NCBI GenBank assembly: GCA_051873875.1
Contig: JBJEFI010000128.1
Coordinates: 1-6,497, forward strand
DNA: 6,497 nucleotides
From: JBJEFI01 sp051873875
Lineage (GTDB): Bacteria > Bacillota > Bacilli > Bacillales > Bacillaceae_G
Direction of reading: 5' to 3'
In this document: piece after piece, positions 6,171-6,497 of the stretch
Numbering within the stretch: the stretch's first letter is position 1
Layout of the letters: each line of letters starts with the position of its first letter
Program-made: the position numbers and the translations under genes
Notes under the pieces: model-generated
Databases searched by the model: none
Told to the model about the DNA's origin: nothing
The model's input: only the letters and a program-made list of their open reading frames with translations

Positions 6171-6497
6171 ATAAAATTAGCAACAATATACGCAATCAGG
6201 TTTTCATCCCCCTATTAACAGCTTTAGTGTCATTCGTTGTTATCGAAAGCACTTATCGTGGCGGGATGACTTCATTTTTAACCTGGGTGAAGTACTATCC
6301 TACAAACAGTATGTACTTTTTCGTATTTTTATTTTTATTATTTGCATCATTTATGCTGCTAAATTATAAAGGATACTTTATCGCTTCTGTTCTTTCCTCA
6401 TTTCTTTTTTGCATACTGGCTTTTTCAAGTCATTTAAAAGAGGTACTTAGAGGAGATCCTTTATTGCCTACAGATTTGACATTAATAAATGAAGCAA
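6167..6497 (+). CDS. LTA-synthase-like phosphoglycerol transferase, N-terminal membrane part (runs off the window)
   Basis: An open frame of 110 codons to the window end. After a short polar start (NKISNNIRNQ) come hydrophobic segments at about 12-27, 49-65 and 69-88, then KEVLRGDPLLPTDLTLINEA (91-110). The charged-R-G-D/E-P-L-L-P-x-D-L motif is typical of LTA synthase family proteins in Firmicutes, just after the early membrane helices. The extracellular sulfatase-like domain that moves glycerol phosphate from phosphatidylglycerol should follow beyond the edge; its catalytic Thr and metal ligands are not visible. The start is uncertain: TTG 6167 lies 16 bases from the GGAG, GTG 6152 overlaps it, and the well-placed ATG 6159 is out of frame, so a shifted start or a one-base lesion is possible. 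It is the next gene after the polymerase-like gene but has its own promoter. The substrate could be LTA or a decorated glycan. Confidence 0.7.
   Translation, partial: MNKISNNIRNQVFIPLLTALVSFVVIESTYRGGMTSFLTWVKYYPTNSMYFFVFLFLLFASFMLLNYKGYFIASVLSSFLFCILAFSSHLKEVLRGDPLLPTDLTLINEA

Noticed and set aside
1..6497. CRISPR array, tRNA or rRNA genes, insertion sequence or defence genes
   Set aside because: No regular spaced repeats, cloverleaf-like segments, transposase or nuclease motifs were seen on either strand.

Overview
The window is AT-rich DNA with short intergenic gaps, strong GGAGG-type ribosome binding sites, hairpin-plus-T-run terminators and frequent TTG starts. It looks like a low-GC Gram-positive of the Bacillales. 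Two perfect Spo0A-type boxes (TTGTCGAA and its inverse) upstream of the first gene suggest a spore-former. The genus cannot be read from the sequence.

Layout. (a) 1-232, minus: the start of a gene for an exported protein of unknown function, with a sigma-A-like promoter and two 0A boxes in its leader. (b) 382-418: a terminator pointing left, behind a decayed gene. (c) About 421-1374, minus: a broken gene for a wall-associated protein with two SH3-like repeats, an autolysin-type linker and a C-terminal SH3b module. It carries at least two in-frame stops and two or three single-base indels. (d) 1503-1536: a terminator for the operon to its right. (e) 4421-1570, minus: a two-gene unit encoding a GT-B glycosyltransferase followed by a MurJ/MviN-family flippase. 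(f) 4555-5943, plus: a divergently transcribed O-antigen ligase/polymerase-like membrane protein, closed by a strong terminator. (g) 6167 to the window end, plus: the N-terminal membrane part of an LTA-synthase-like (phosphoglycerol transferase/sulfatase superfamily) protein with an odd start region.

Taken together, the centre and right of the window look like part of a cell-surface polymer locus. The glycosyltransferase would build a lipid-linked glycan, the MurJ-like protein would flip it, the O-antigen-polymerase-like protein would polymerise or ligate it outside, and the LTA-synthase-like protein could add or polymerise glycerol phosphate. The left side holds exported wall-associated proteins, one dead. 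No mobile element, RNA gene, CRISPR array or toxin system was seen. The points most worth following are the 0A-box leader, the loss of MurJ cavity arginines in the flippase, the decaying SH3 protein, and the shifted start of the LTA-synthase-like gene.
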